A model generated the notes under the pieces. That model saw nothing but the letters and a program-made list of their open reading frames with translations, was not told where the DNA came from and did no database searches. Made by a program: the position numbers and the translations under genes. Shown here piece after piece: positions 43,064 through 52,160 of a stretch of 64,000 nt of DNA. The DNA comes from Pseudomonadales bacterium (GTDB lineage: Bacteria; Pseudomonadota; Gammaproteobacteria; Pseudomonadales; Halieaceae): NCBI GenBank assembly GCA_024234855.1, contig JACKNN010000001.1, positions 868,001 through 932,000 on the forward strand, given 5' to 3'. Numbering within the stretch: position 1 is the stretch's first letter; each line of letters starts with the position of its first letter.

Positions 43064-43555
43064 ATGGCGCCAGATTTTTGGATACCTAGCCGAAAGGACG
43101 CGGTTCGCCCATTGGCAATTGTAGCAACCCTGCGCCAAACCCTCGGGGAATCTTTAACAGCCTATCAGTATTTGATTACAAGGTTCTTTATAGATGTCGG
43201 TTTGGTTCTGGTCTTTGTGTCCGTCGCCGGGCAAGGCATTTTTTCGATTTACCCCGATGCAGCTCTGGTCTGGCAGTTAATGGCCTGGATGCTCCTCGCC
43301 TATTACACATTCTACCTGCCTTACTACTTGAGGAGACGAAGCAAGTTAAACGTACCGCGTACGATAACTGCCACCGCTGTGGTCATTGCCACAGCTGTTT
43401 CTTCTACAAATCTTGTTCTGGCGCTTTTCGGTATAACGTCGGTTATCGTCTCTGCAGCCGTAGTGATCCACCTGGTGATTTGCCTTGGGTCCATGGTGGG
43501 CATTTTCCTGGTTTTTGTGGGTAGCTTCATGGATTTCGATGAAACCATGTTCTGA
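43064..43555 (+). CDS. Orphan four-helix membrane protein (island)
   Basis: 163 residues with about four transmembrane helices (FFIDVGLVLVFVSVAGQGIF; LMAWMLLAYYTFYLPYYL; two more after a polar RRRSK loop). No family is recognised. GTGAAG precedes the ATG at 43064; the open frame from a TTG at 43022 is less likely. Base composition is clearly less GC-rich than the chromosome around it, marking the edge of the low-GC island. Confidence 0.6.
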   Translation: MAPDFWIPSRKDAVRPLAIVATLRQTLGESLTAYQYLITRFFIDVGLVLVFVSVAGQGIFSIYPDAALVWQLMAWMLLAYYTFYLPYYLRRRSKLNVPRTITATAVVIATAVSSTNLVLALFGITSVIVSAAVVIHLVICLGSMVGIFLVFVGSFMDFDETMF

Positions 43556-43679
43556 AAGACCCCTCACGGCATTTGGGCGGCGCCCCGGCGCATTATCAGC
43601 AGTCATCAGTCGCAGATATATCTATCTGCCCGCTTTGGCAGCATCCTTGTTCCTGAAACAGATAACAGGGTGAAACACC

Positions 43680-43823
43680 ATGGAAGTAACCGATGTACTC
43701 ATACTCTGCGCAGAAGTGAGCGTGTCGCTGGCGGGATTTTCCGGCGTAGTCGCAACCTTTCAATTTGGAGATGGCAAAAAAGTAAGACCGATAGCGCTCG
43801 CGGGAACAGGAAGCCAGTTCTAA
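43680..43823 (+). pseudogene. Truncated hypothetical gene (N-terminal 47 codons)
   Basis: An ATG with AGGGTG upstream opens 47 codons reading MEVTDVLILCAEVSVSLAGF then SGVVATFQFGDGKK and stops at 43821. The opening, with a Val-Ser-x-Ala-Gly-Phe-Ser-Gly-Val-Val pattern, resembles the N-terminus of a widespread family of uncharacterised small membrane proteins that are normally three to four times longer. No continuation is seen in the other frames downstream, so it appears to be cut off. Confidence 0.5.
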
Positions 43824-43918
43824 AGCAACTGCAAACGCTGGTTGAGTTACCAGCACGTCTTCTGAAATGCTGATTCGTTGGGATTGCTTCGAGGTGTAAG
43901 CGGGAGAAACCCCCTGCG

Positions 43919-43970
43919 GAATCTGGGGCTGGCAGCAGAGCTAAGGGTCGCTCTGCGTCATTAGCTGCCG
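43919..43970 (+). repeat. Island repeat, copy A
   Basis: About 52 bp (GAATCTGGGGCTGGC at one end, GCGTCATTAGCTGCCG at the other) similar to copy B at 45801-45856. Each lies just downstream of a rightward island ORF. The 3' half can form an imperfect hairpin around the GCGTCATT loop. The 257-bp gap 43824-44080 that contains it has no credible gene. Confidence 0.5.
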
Positions 43971-44080
43971 TTGTTGGCGAGCCGAGCGGACTGGGAAAAA
44001 CGGCAACTTTGTGCCAAAAGCAGCCGCACACTAGCCTTCACTTGTTGGGCGTTCCATTCGTCTATCGGAAGAAAATCCTG

Positions 44081-44533
44081 CTAATCCGCATACTTCAGCG
44101 CATCATCAATGAATTCCTTTGAAAATAGGTTTTTGCCGAAATTTTCCATCCATTCATGCGCTCCCGGTGTACTCCATGCGTACCTAAAGTTAGCTTGCAT
44201 CGAGGTGTTATAGCCTCCAGATAACTCAAGCTTATCCTGTAGCCATGCGGAATAGATTTGGCCCCAGTAGGCAGCATGGTGAGCCGTTAATCTTGTTTTC
44301 TCTGAATGACTCAGCTCCTCGTCATTATTCAGCTTTTCGAGTATGTCTGGGATGTATGGAGAATCGCGTAACGCCGTAAAAAAATCTCGTCTTTCGGAGC
44401 GTGTAACTCGGACCGCCTCGGCTTGTTGAAGCTTGCGAGTCTGTTTGACCTGCACGGCGAGGTAGATGAGAGTTAACAATACCGCCATGGCTCCAATAAT
44501 TTCGCCAATCGCGCTGATTGCGTCCCAGTTCAT
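44081..44533 (-). CDS. Orphan hypothetical protein with N-terminal membrane helix (island)
   Basis: 150 residues. One N-terminal helix (AIGEIIGAMAVLLTLIYLAVQV) is followed by a charged coil (KQTRKLQQAEAVRVTRSERR) and a soluble helical domain. Proteins of this plan are frequent, functionally unassigned accessory genes in marine proteobacteria. GGGAG lies 8 bp before the ATG. Low GC and the absence of a linked partner give no function. Confidence 0.65.
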   Translation of the reverse strand: MNWDAISAIGEIIGAMAVLLTLIYLAVQVKQTRKLQQAEAVRVTRSERRDFFTALRDSPYIPDILEKLNNDEELSHSEKTRLTAHHAAYWGQIYSAWLQDKLELSGGYNTSMQANFRYAWSTPGAHEWMENFGKNLFSKEFIDDALKYAD

Positions 44534-44671
44534 GGCAGAGTCTCCCTTAAGCCTAACAACTAATCAGCGCTGAGAGTAACTGAGCTACCTGATGGCGGCA
44601 ACGCGTCGGAAGCAGTCATTCACCTGGGGCCAGGCTACCCACCCATAATGGCGGCTATGTGCCAGCTACGG

Positions 44672-45043
44672 TCATTTTGCCTCCGGATGCCTGACATCAA
44701 TCATAAACTTGAGGGCAGCGAAAACACATAGAACTATAAATATCATTACACCCCAACGGCCCCAAGCAGTGGGTTCAAATGTACGCTGGGTTGTCAAGGC
44801 CCACGCCGCGCCTTCTAGATCGGCAGCCGTGCCTCCGAAGCCATTTAGTCCAACAACTATGAATGCCATCGTTCCAAAAAATATCACGTTAACTAGGATT
44901 ACTTGTGAACGTGTAAGTGACGCGCCGACCGCGTAGGCAACTATCAGGTAACCACTAATAACAGTTATACCGAGGCCAAAAGTGGTAACAAAGTTCGACC
45001 AGAATATCCCTGCGTTTTCAAGTAACTCTGCCTCTGTCACCAT
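44672..45043 (-). CDS. Orphan small membrane protein (island)
   Basis: 123 residues, about three transmembrane helices (FVTTFGLGITVISGYLIVAY; VILVNVIFFGTMAFIVVGL; WGVMIFIVLCVFAALKFMI). No recognised family. GGGAGG is just upstream of the ATG at rather short spacing. It is encoded on the same strand as the 150-residue island protein, 138 bp upstream of it. Confidence 0.6.
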   Translation of the reverse strand: MVTEAELLENAGIFWSNFVTTFGLGITVISGYLIVAYAVGASLTRSQVILVNVIFFGTMAFIVVGLNGFGGTAADLEGAAWALTTQRTFEPTAWGRWGVMIFIVLCVFAALKFMIDVRHPEAK

Positions 45044-45300
45044 CCGCCTCCCTGTTATTAAACTTGCAGAAGAATAGAACGATTTGGTTGGGTTGGATAG
45101 GTTGGCGGATGACTCAATTGCGTCGGAAGCGGCAATCAGATTATTTTTTGATCAACCCGATTATTGGCCGCTTTGTGCCACTTTGCGTCATTGGCTCCAC
45201 TGGACCTTCTCTTCGGCCTGCCTGCTGATTCGGACCTGCTTTCGCCTAATTAGACATCGGTCTATTATTACCGAATATATAAAAGCAGGGAGAGATGAGC

Positions 45301-45774
45301 ATGGAAGCGGAGATAGTAGCAGCAGTACAGTTGTTGCCGTTCGGAGAGGGGGGCGCTGAACTGGGCATGACAAGAGCGGAGATGTTAGACCAACTGCACC
45401 AGATCGAAAACTCAATTATGTCAACGCTGGAGTTTCAAACGCAAATCATATTTGGCTGGTTAGTGGCGATGTTCTTCGTCGCTCATCGCCTGTCGCGTCC
45501 GCAGATTTCAGTTGCATGTACACTTTTTCTTGGTATCAGCCTACTTAACCTCGGCGTGATCGTGTCAGCCATATCAAGGATAAACAGTTGGGCAGGCTAT
45601 TTGTATCCTGACAGCGGCAACCCTAACTCTTTGGATGCTGTGGGCGTGCTTATCGCGATTTTAAGCAATGGTTGGCTTCAATTGTCGTTCATTCTTTCTG
45701 TCTATGCCGCCTGTATCTGGTGGGCGTTTAGCTGCCGACGCAACCAACCGAACGAAATCGGCAGTCCGCTGTGA
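45301..45774 (+). CDS. Orphan small membrane protein (island)
   Basis: 157 residues with about three hydrophobic helices after a Glu/Gln-rich N-terminal coil (FQTQIIFGWLVAMFFVAH; VACTLFLGISLLNLGVIVSAI; LQLSFILSVYAACIWWAF). No known family. AGGGAGAG ends at 45294, so ATG 45301 is better spaced than ATG 45295. An AT-rich TATATAAAAG just upstream could be part of its promoter. The repeat copy B follows its stop. Confidence 0.6.
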   Translation: MEAEIVAAVQLLPFGEGGAELGMTRAEMLDQLHQIENSIMSTLEFQTQIIFGWLVAMFFVAHRLSRPQISVACTLFLGISLLNLGVIVSAISRINSWAGYLYPDSGNPNSLDAVGVLIAILSNGWLQLSFILSVYAACIWWAFSCRRNQPNEIGSPL

Positions 45775-45800
45775 GGTGAAAGGCGAAGTCATCATCGGGT

Positions 45801-45856
45801 GAATCTGGGGTTGGCTGGCGGCTGAGATTTTGGCCGCTTCGCGTCGTTAGCGGTCG
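45801..45856 (+). repeat. Island repeat, copy B
   Basis: About 56 bp similar to copy A, with GGCCGCTTCGCGTCGTTAGC then GGTC forming a 7-bp stem with one wobble pair. A second short motif, GGC-x-x-CTxTGTGCCA, recurs at 44002, 44650, 45166 and 45886, once in each gap between island ORFs. The 322-bp gap 45775-46096 holds these repeats and no credible gene. Confidence 0.5.
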
Positions 45857-46096
45857 TCCACAGTCTCCTGAGCCTCCTGCCCGGAGGTGGCCTATGTGCC
45901 AGTTTGCGCCAGAATGAAACTGGGATCGAAAGCGGGCATCCCGCCCGGGGCATTGCGCCTTGGGTGTTCCTTTGTAAATGCTCGCAGAGGTCAGGCCGGA
46001 TACGGTCACGGGTTGGTCAGTAGTTGGGTTATCACCGGAAAGCGGCGTTCAGACAGGAATAGAGATATTTGTAAGAATTTGATTATTAAAGAAATT

Positions 46097-46173
<77 letters not shown>

Positions 46174-46378
46174 TTTATGCAATCCCTGCAGGCTGAGCAG
46201 CCGGTGGGCAGGGAGCGGAATAATACCCGTGTTGCCCGGTTGAGTCCACGCCCGGCTGGTGGTCCCGGAGAGGATTTTTGCAGACTGAGGGTCACGTCAG
46301 AACGCGGCCGCAGCCATAAACCATGGCGCTGAACTGTGGCAAACTGGCGGCCGGGGTAGTACGGGGCAGGGACCGGTG

Positions 46379-46612
46379 ATGGAGGGATTGGAGAACTGGC
46401 AGTTCGTCGCCATTGGCCTGCTGTTTGTCTGGGGCGGGTTTGTCCGCTCTGGCCTCGGTTTCGGGGGCGCGGTGTTGACCCTGCCATTTCTGCTGATGGT
46501 GCACAACGCACCGCTGGTATTCCTGCCCATTATTGCCGTGCACCTGCTGTTCTTTTCTTTCATTACGGTACTCCGGTCGCAGCACAAGGCCAGGTTCTCC
46601 GGTGGTCCGACT
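46379..46612 (+). pseudogene. TauE/SafE-family permease, 5' part, cut by IS
   Basis: The first 78 codons of a TauE/SafE-type anion exporter: MEGLENWQF, then a helix, RSGLGFGGAVLTLPFL (the family Gly-rich signature) and a second and third helix. The frame reads into the insertion sequence after GGT-CCG-ACT and would stop 11 codons later. The 3' part continues in the same frame at 48005, so excision would restore one frame of about 257 residues, the normal length for the family. ATG 46379 is preferred over GTG 46376. Confidence 0.85.
46604..46612. repeat. Target-site duplication, left copy
   Basis: GGTCCGACT, repeated exactly at 47996-48004 on the other side of the insertion sequence. Nine bases is within the 8-9 bp typical of IS256-family insertion. 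Confidence 0.92.
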
Positions 46613-47995
46613 GAGTTATTGTCAAATCTGGTGTTTAGGACCTGAATCAAGCGGCGACCTGATTTGGTGTTGTTACCTCGATTCCATCTCTGAATTTCAC
46701 TCCGGTTATGACCTTTGCCAGATAGACGAACCCTCGTTGGCGCCGCCAGTTCTTCTGTGCACACTGGCCCAACTTGAACATCATATGCAGCATCCCATCC
46801 CGTGTCAGGCAACCCTTCGATCGCTTGGTGCGATGGCGAATGGTGCCGAAGGTCGATTCAATCGGGTTGCTCGTCCGTATACTCTGCCAGTGTTGTGCCG
46901 GGAAATCGTAGAATGCCATTAACTCCTCCCGATCCTTCGCCAGGCACAGCGCGGCCTTCGGGTATTTTGGCTCATACGTCACCAGAAACAGATCGAAGGC
47001 TTTCTCGGCGTCCTCCCGGGTATTGGCCTGCCATATCTCATGCAAAGCCTGTTTGGCTTTTGGCTGGAGCGACTTCGGCAGGCAGTTCAGTACGTTCATC
47101 GTTTTGTGCATCCAGCACCGCTGTTGTCGGGTTGTTGGATAGACTTCCTCCAGCGCGGCCCAGAAACCCATGGCGCCATCACCGACGGCCAGCTGCGGGA
47201 CATTCATGCCGCGGGATTTTAGCTTCAGTAGCACCTCCCGCCAGCTCTGGGTCGATTCCCTCACGCCGTCTTCGATCGCCAGGAAATGCTTCTCTCCACG
47301 TTCGTTCACGCCAATGATCACCAGGGCGCAGAGCTTGGCCTGCTCGGCTCTCAGGCCACTGTAGACACCATCGGCCCACACATAAACCCAACGATCCTTG
47401 TCCAGCGGCTCCTCACCCCACGCCTGGTATTCGTCCGCCCAGGCACGCTTCAATCGCGATACCGTGCTGGCAGATAACCCCCTGGCCTCCGGGCCCACCA
47501 GAACCTCCAGGGCAGCGCTCATTTCACCGGTGGAAACGCCCTTTAAGTAAAGCCAGGGCAGCGCCGCTTCCAGTGATTGGGTCTTCCGGACATACGGCGG
47601 CACCAGTGCCGATCTGAAGGTAATCGGCTTCCCGGTCTTTGCCCGTACCTTCGGGATCTGCACCGTGACCGGGCCGATACCGGTCTGGATCTCCCGTTCG
47701 GGAAGGTGGCCATTGCGCACCACGCCGGCCCTGCCGTCTTCCAGCAGCCTGTCTGAGTGCGCAGCAAGCAATTCCTGAACCTCCGCCTCAATGGCCTGCT
47801 GAAGGAGCTGTCTGGCGCCAGTGCGCAGCAGTTCTGTCAACGGATCGGTACTCCCTGCTCGACCTTCCAGTTCAATAACGTTACTCTTTCCCATGGTGGC
47901 GTATCCCTTTGGTTGGTGACTTGTGTCGCAACAACAAATCAACCAGATACGCCGCCTCTTTTCAAATCCTTAAACACCACATTCGGTTATAACTC
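46613..47995 (-). mobile_element. IS256-family insertion sequence, complete, 1383 bp
   Basis: Ends are imperfect inverted repeats. The left begins GAGTTATTGTCAAATCTGGT and the right, read inwards, GAGTTATAACCGAATGTGGT; both continue GTTTA. A single transposase gene fills the element on the minus strand. The perfect 9-bp duplication and intact transposase show a fairly recent and possibly active copy. It splits a TauE/SafE permease gene. Confidence 0.93.
46647..47894 (-). CDS. IS256-family (Mutator-type) transposase
   Basis: 415 residues from the ATG at 47894 (MGKSNVIELEG); the open frame runs from 47942 but its first 16 residues are Cys-rich and lack a ribosome-binding site. The Mutator-family features are present: the N-terminal LQQAIEAEVQELL, WADGVYSGLR and VGDGAMGFWAAL with the two catalytic Asp residues, the QRCWMHKTMNVLNCLP block, and SNPIESTFGTIRHRTKR near the end. 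It catalyses cut-and-paste or copy-out transposition of the element. Confidence 0.95.
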   Translation of the reverse strand: MGKSNVIELEGRAGSTDPLTELLRTGARQLLQQAIEAEVQELLAAHSDRLLEDGRAGVVRNGHLPEREIQTGIGPVTVQIPKVRAKTGKPITFRSALVPPYVRKTQSLEAALPWLYLKGVSTGEMSAALEVLVGPEARGLSASTVSRLKRAWADEYQAWGEEPLDKDRWVYVWADGVYSGLRAEQAKLCALVIIGVNERGEKHFLAIEDGVRESTQSWREVLLKLKSRGMNVPQLAVGDGAMGFWAALEEVYPTTRQQRCWMHKTMNVLNCLPKSLQPKAKQALHEIWQANTREDAEKAFDLFLVTYEPKYPKAALCLAKDREELMAFYDFPAQHWQSIRTSNPIESTFGTIRHRTKRSKGCLTRDGMLHMMFKLGQCAQKNWRRQRGFVYLAKVITGVKFRDGIEVTTPNQVAA

Positions 47996-48004
47996 GGTCC
48001 GACT
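47996..48004. repeat. Target-site duplication, right copy
   Basis: Second copy of GGTCCGACT, directly abutting the right inverted repeat. Confidence 0.92.
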
Positions 48005-48544
48005 GGGCATAACACCGTGAACTGGCGCTTTTTACGCTATGCCCTGCTGCTGATGATTATCCCCAAGCTGATCGGAGTGGCCGGGGTGATCACTCTGCCG
48101 GCCGCTATCGTCAGTAGCTTCATCTTTGTGGTAGTGGGGATCTACGCCGTCACCTACATTCTCGACCGGCCGTTCAAGAGCAACAACAAGTGGCTGGATG
48201 CCTTCTTTATGGTCCTTGGTGGCTATGTCAGCGGTACCTCGTTGATCGCCGCGCCGCTGGTCGTACCGGTGGCCGCCAGCCGGGTGCAGCATTATCAACT
48301 GCGCGATACCCTGTTTGTGCTCTGGTTTGTGCTGGTGGCGGTGAAGCTGGCGGCGTTTTGGTGGACCGGCGTGGACCTGCAGTGGCGACACCAGCTCTGG
48401 CTGTTGCCCTGCGCCACGGTGGGACACCTGCTGGGCCTGCGTTTTCATGAGTACACGCTGGAGGCTGATACCAGGGTATTTTTTCGGGTACTGGGCTTTG
48501 GCCTGCTGGCAGTCAGCCTGGCGGGCCTGGCGAGGCTGCTGTAA
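48005..48544 (+). pseudogene. TauE/SafE-family permease, 3' part, separated by IS
   Basis: The remaining 179 codons or so of the permease, in frame with the 5' part across the duplication. Hydrophobic helices include LLLMIIPKLIGVAGVITL and FIFVVVGIYAVTYIL, followed by LVVPVAASRVQ and LWLLPCATVGHLLGL. A GTG at 48017 could in principle start a shorter product, but it would lack the first three helices and the Gly-rich signature, so transport is probably lost. Confidence 0.85.
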
Positions 48545-48573
48545 AAAAGGGCGGCAGTGGTAAAACTGCCGCC
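48543..48573 (-). terminator. Rho-independent terminator of the secreted-protein gene
   Basis: On the minus strand, GGCGGCAG and CTGCCGCC form a perfect 8-bp stem with an 8-base loop, followed by CC and six T. It lies 20 bp past the stop of the leftward gene at 48593. The same hairpin sits just after the rightward permease remnant but has no T-run on that side. Confidence 0.85.
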
Positions 48574-48592
48574 AGGGAGGGCCCCGGGCGCC

Positions 48593-49768
48593 CTAGCTTT
48601 CCCCGTCGTCGCAGTACTCGTCGTGGAGATCGCACAGTTCCTGCCGGAGCTCGGCGGTTGCACCGGCGCCAAACTCGGCGTCAAAACCGCAAGTACTGAG
48701 CACATCCAGTGAGTCGCCATGACAGACCAGCCATTCGCTGACATCGGGGTTGATCTCGCCGTCTTCGAGGTGGGCAGAGAGCACGAAGCCAACACCTGCC
48801 AGGTAATACTTGTACTCGGCATTGCCCGGCTCCAGCGGTGTGGAGTCGTATGTCATCAGGCAGCTGTTGCCGCTCGCGGTGCAACGGTAGGCACTATCGA
48901 GCTGCAGGTCCGAGATGCCCTCGTCTGCGGGGTCGGCGTCCAGTGCGACGTATTCGACGATGTCCTCCGCCTCGCCCAGGGCATACTCCTGGCGGTGTAT
49001 GTCACCGGGGGTGGGGAAGGCCAGAGTCAGCGCGCCTCCCTGGGCGTAGTCGAGTCCAGCCTCGAAGGACCCGTCGAGGTCGCGCAGTACGCCATCCTCG
49101 AAATTGCGAGCCAGTTCGCCACAGTAGTACACGTTGGTTTGCGCATCCTGTGCAAACCAGTCATCGGTAACCTCGATAGGTGTAAACCCCCATTTGCCTT
49201 CGTCTTCATCCCACTCGGGTTCAACCACTACATCCACTACCACGCGACAATTCACGCCTGCAATTTCGCGCACCTCGTCGGTGGCGTATACCACGATGAG
49301 TTCAATTGCAGTCTCGTCGGTATCCGGGTCGTATTCCTCTGCGCGCAGCACATGAGTATGGCCAGTCTCGAGGATCACGTAGGGGTTGTTCTCGACCCCA
49401 CCGGAGCCTATATCATCGGGATCAATGAACTCGATGCCGGGGTCGGCCAGCGGATCCTGGTAGAGTCGCTCGCCGAGCGCATTGCATACTTCCATGCGTG
49501 CGGACTTCTGCTCCGCGCAGCCCGGTCCTGCTGCCTTTCTTGCGTTCCTGGCTGCTGTTTTACAGTTATCGCGCGCCTCCGCGTCGTCGATGGCGTTGCA
49601 CCTGGCGAAGCTGGAGCTGTACTCCTCCATGCGCTCTGCGTGGCATGAGCTCGCCATCAGTTTGGCGCTGAATTTGCAGGGTGAACCCGCCGCCAGAGCA
49701 TTCGAGCTGGAAAGAACCGCAAGGCCGACCGCGGCGGCTAGACTGATACAGGGCTTGTTAGTTTGCAT
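48593..49768 (-). CDS. Secreted acidic Cys-containing protein, unknown function
   Basis: 391 residues. The signal peptide ends near ALAAG at residue 28 or so. The mature protein is strongly acidic (many Asp/Glu runs such as DPDTDETAIELIV and EPEWDEDEGKW) and has about 14 Cys, including pairs near the N-terminus (SPCKFS...SSCHAE...RCNAIDD) and at the C-terminus (ELCDLHDEYCDD), suggesting disulfides and possibly calcium binding. No family is recognised. AGGAG lies 7 bp before the ATG at 49768; the open frame to 49849 is not supported. It is divergent from the STN-type TonB receptor, with a shared 127-bp promoter gap. Confidence 0.75.
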   Translation of the reverse strand: MQTNKPCISLAAAVGLAVLSSSNALAAGSPCKFSAKLMASSCHAERMEEYSSSFARCNAIDDAEARDNCKTAARNARKAAGPGCAEQKSARMEVCNALGERLYQDPLADPGIEFIDPDDIGSGGVENNPYVILETGHTHVLRAEEYDPDTDETAIELIVVYATDEVREIAGVNCRVVVDVVVEPEWDEDEGKWGFTPIEVTDDWFAQDAQTNVYYCGELARNFEDGVLRDLDGSFEAGLDYAQGGALTLAFPTPGDIHRQEYALGEAEDIVEYVALDADPADEGISDLQLDSAYRCTASGNSCLMTYDSTPLEPGNAEYKYYLAGVGFVLSAHLEDGEINPDVSEWLVCHGDSLDVLSTCGFDAEFGAGATAELRQELCDLHDEYCDDGES

Positions 49769-49895
49769 TTCGATCTCCTGTTGGGTGTTCCTTCTGTTTA
49801 GAGGTCGCGACGAGAAAAATCTGTCGCTGCAGGGAAAAATCAGCTTCACGGTGGTTCGCGTTGACGCTGGGCGGCGGTCACCCTACAGTTCCGGC

Positions 49896-52160
49896 ATGAA
49901 GCGGTGGATGTGGGCGTTATCTGTGTTCTTCGCTGTGTCCGCCGGGGCGCAGGGGCAGGCCATGTCTCTCCCCGAACTGATTCGCCTGTTGCAGCAGCAG
50001 GGCCACTTGATTCTCTACAGTACCGGCCTGGTGAGTTCGTCCTGGCAGGTAAGCGTCGACACTGTCGACCTCGATGCTCTGGAGCAGGCGTTACACCTGC
50101 ACCAGCTTGAGCTGCGTAAGCAGGAGGGTGTGTGGGTGATCACCCGTGCCGAGCCGGCAGCTACCGGACTGCCGCCGCCCGCTGCCATGCGGGCGGAGCC
50201 TACAGTTGAGACGGTAATCGTCACCGGCAGTATCCACCACCTCCCCGCGGTAGGGCCCGCGAGTACGGTCTACACCTACAGCGCCGAAGAAATGGCCGCT
50301 GTTCCCACTCTGGCCTCCGACGCGTTGCGCGTGGCGCTGCGCCTGCCGGGCATCTCATCGGTGGGTGTATCTGCCAAGCCGCGTATTCGCGGCGGGCTCG
50401 AGGATGAGTTGCTGGTGATACAGGATGGTGTGGAGTTGATGGAGCCCTTCCACCTGGCGGACTACCACAGTGCCTACAGTGCAATCGACTATCACACCAT
50501 CGAGTCGCTGGATGTCTACACCGGCGGTTTTCCCGCCCGCTATGGCAACCGCATGAGCGGCGTGATGGATATTCGCAATCTCTGGCGAGACGATGACTAC
50601 GACACCGATATTGGCGTGTCGTCCTTCGCTGATTTCATCAATACCCGAGGTGAGTTTGGCGTCCAGCACCCCGCCAGCTGGCTGCTGTCTTACCGCCAGG
50701 GAGACCTTGCCAAACTGACCGACTACATCGAGACGAAATCCGGTGAGCCCAGGTACAAAGACAGCACAGCGCGCATGAATATCGCCCTGACCGAAAAATT
50801 CGATGTCTCCTTCGGAGGGGCGTATTCGCAGGATGATATCGATTTCAAGGGCGAGACCGAGCGGGCCAGCTCCCATATCGATACCTGGTACCTGTGGGCC
50901 GGGGCAGACTGGCAACCCAGCGAAGCGCTGCGCAATCGCATGACGTTGTCCTGGCTGGAGTTCGAGCGAAAGAAGGAGCAGCGCAGCTTTGACACGGAGC
51001 CAAAGGGCGGCTTTATGGACTACCGCCAGAAAATCCAGCGCCTGGCACTGCGCAATGACTGGAACCTGCTCCACGGCGGCACACTGCTGGAGTTCGGCTG
51101 GCAGGCGGAATATAACGCCGGCGACTACAGTAATACCAGCGTGATAGACCGCGGCGAGCTAGCGGCTATTCTTGGCAATCAGCAGTTGATCGCGCGGGAT
51201 ATTTCCCCCCGGCCTGACGGGTTTTCCGGAGGCGCCTACTTTCAGGCCGAGTGGCAGCTGAATTCGCGGCTGACCATGCAGCCCAGCGTGCGTTGGGACT
51301 TTCAGGACTACTACCTGCAGCGCGACACCGAGTACCAGGTATCGCCTCGCCTGGGTCTGGCATACGACATCAACGATTCAACACTGGGCCGCCTCAGTGT
51401 CGGCCGTTTTTACCAGCCGGAGGGCATCCAGGAACTGCAGGCGGTGGATGGCCTTACTCAATTTTACCCGCCACAGCATTCCGATCAGGTGATCGCGGGT
51501 ATTGAGTGGCAGCGCGGCAGATTCAAGTTTCTCGGTGATGGCTACTACAAGCGTTATGGTGCGCAGAAAGAGCGTTTCGAGAATATCTTCAACCCCTTCG
51601 TCCTGTTGCCGGAAATGGAGCCGGACCGGGTGGGCCTCTATCCCAGCAAGGCGCTGGTAAAGGGCTTTGACCTCGATGGGAGCGTGTCGTTCAATGAGCC
51701 GCTGAGCGGCCACCTGCGTTACAGCTATATGGACGCGCGGGATCGTATTGATGGCCAGTGGCTGGATCGACGATGGTCCCAGCGGCACACAGTGAACGCC
51801 GACATGATCTGGCAACGGGACACTGTAACCCTGTCCCTGGCAGTCACATGGCATTCCGGCTGGCACACCACGGTGTTGCCGGAGTTCGTGCCGATGGGAA
51901 CAGTCATCCCGGTCCAATCCGTACTCAATAACACCGGCCTGCGGGATTATTTGTCGATCGATATCGGCGCGCGCAAGTCCTGGGAGCTCGGTTCCGCTCG
52001 TGTCCAGGTCTATGCGGACATCAGCAACCTCACAGGCCGACACAACCAGGCGGGTATCGACTTCGATATCCAGGATGTGCCCGGCGGTTACGAGATTACG
52101 CCCGATCAGGAGACGCTGCTGGGTCGGGTGATCTCCCTCGGTGTTATCCTGTCTTTTTAG
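49896..52160 (+). CDS. TonB-dependent receptor with N-terminal STN signalling domain
   Basis: 754 residues. The signal peptide covers about 1-21 (MKRWMWALSVFFAVSAGAQG). Residues about 22-90 match the STN domain (LPELIRLLQQQGHLILYSTG, then ALEQALHLHQL), through which such receptors signal to a FecR anti-sigma factor. The plug follows (ETVIVTGSIHH; RLPGISSVGVSAKPRIRGGL; YGNRMSGVMDI), then a barrel ending LGVILSF. The true start is the ATG at 49896; the frame upstream is antisense to the secreted-protein gene. Its last 4 bp overlap the fecR-type gene, which converges on it with its sigma factor. Confidence 0.9.
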   Translation: MKRWMWALSVFFAVSAGAQGQAMSLPELIRLLQQQGHLILYSTGLVSSSWQVSVDTVDLDALEQALHLHQLELRKQEGVWVITRAEPAATGLPPPAAMRAEPTVETVIVTGSIHHLPAVGPASTVYTYSAEEMAAVPTLASDALRVALRLPGISSVGVSAKPRIRGGLEDELLVIQDGVELMEPFHLADYHSAYSAIDYHTIESLDVYTGGFPARYGNRMSGVMDIRNLWRDDDYDTDIGVSSFADFINTRGEFGVQHPASWLLSYRQGDLAKLTDYIETKSGEPRYKDSTARMNIALTEKFDVSFGGAYSQDDIDFKGETERASSHIDTWYLWAGADWQPSEALRNRMTLSWLEFERKKEQRSFDTEPKGGFMDYRQKIQRLALRNDWNLLHGGTLLEFGWQAEYNAGDYSNTSVIDRGELAAILGNQQLIARDISPRPDGFSGGAYFQAEWQLNSRLTMQPSVRWDFQDYYLQRDTEYQVSPRLGLAYDINDSTLGRLSVGRFYQPEGIQELQAVDGLTQFYPPQHSDQVIAGIEWQRGRFKFLGDGYYKRYGAQKERFENIFNPFVLLPEMEPDRVGLYPSKALVKGFDLDGSVSFNEPLSGHLRYSYMDARDRIDGQWLDRRWSQRHTVNADMIWQRDTVTLSLAVTWHSGWHTTVLPEFVPMGTVIPVQSVLNNTGLRDYLSIDIGARKSWELGSARVQVYADISNLTGRHNQAGIDFDIQDVPGGYEITPDQETLLGRVISLGVILSF

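Noticed and set aside
43824..46096. Firm call of an integron cassette array
   Set aside because: Only scattered half-sites fit attC, the genes point in both directions and no integrase is in the window. Kept as a hypothesis among the findings, not as a feature.
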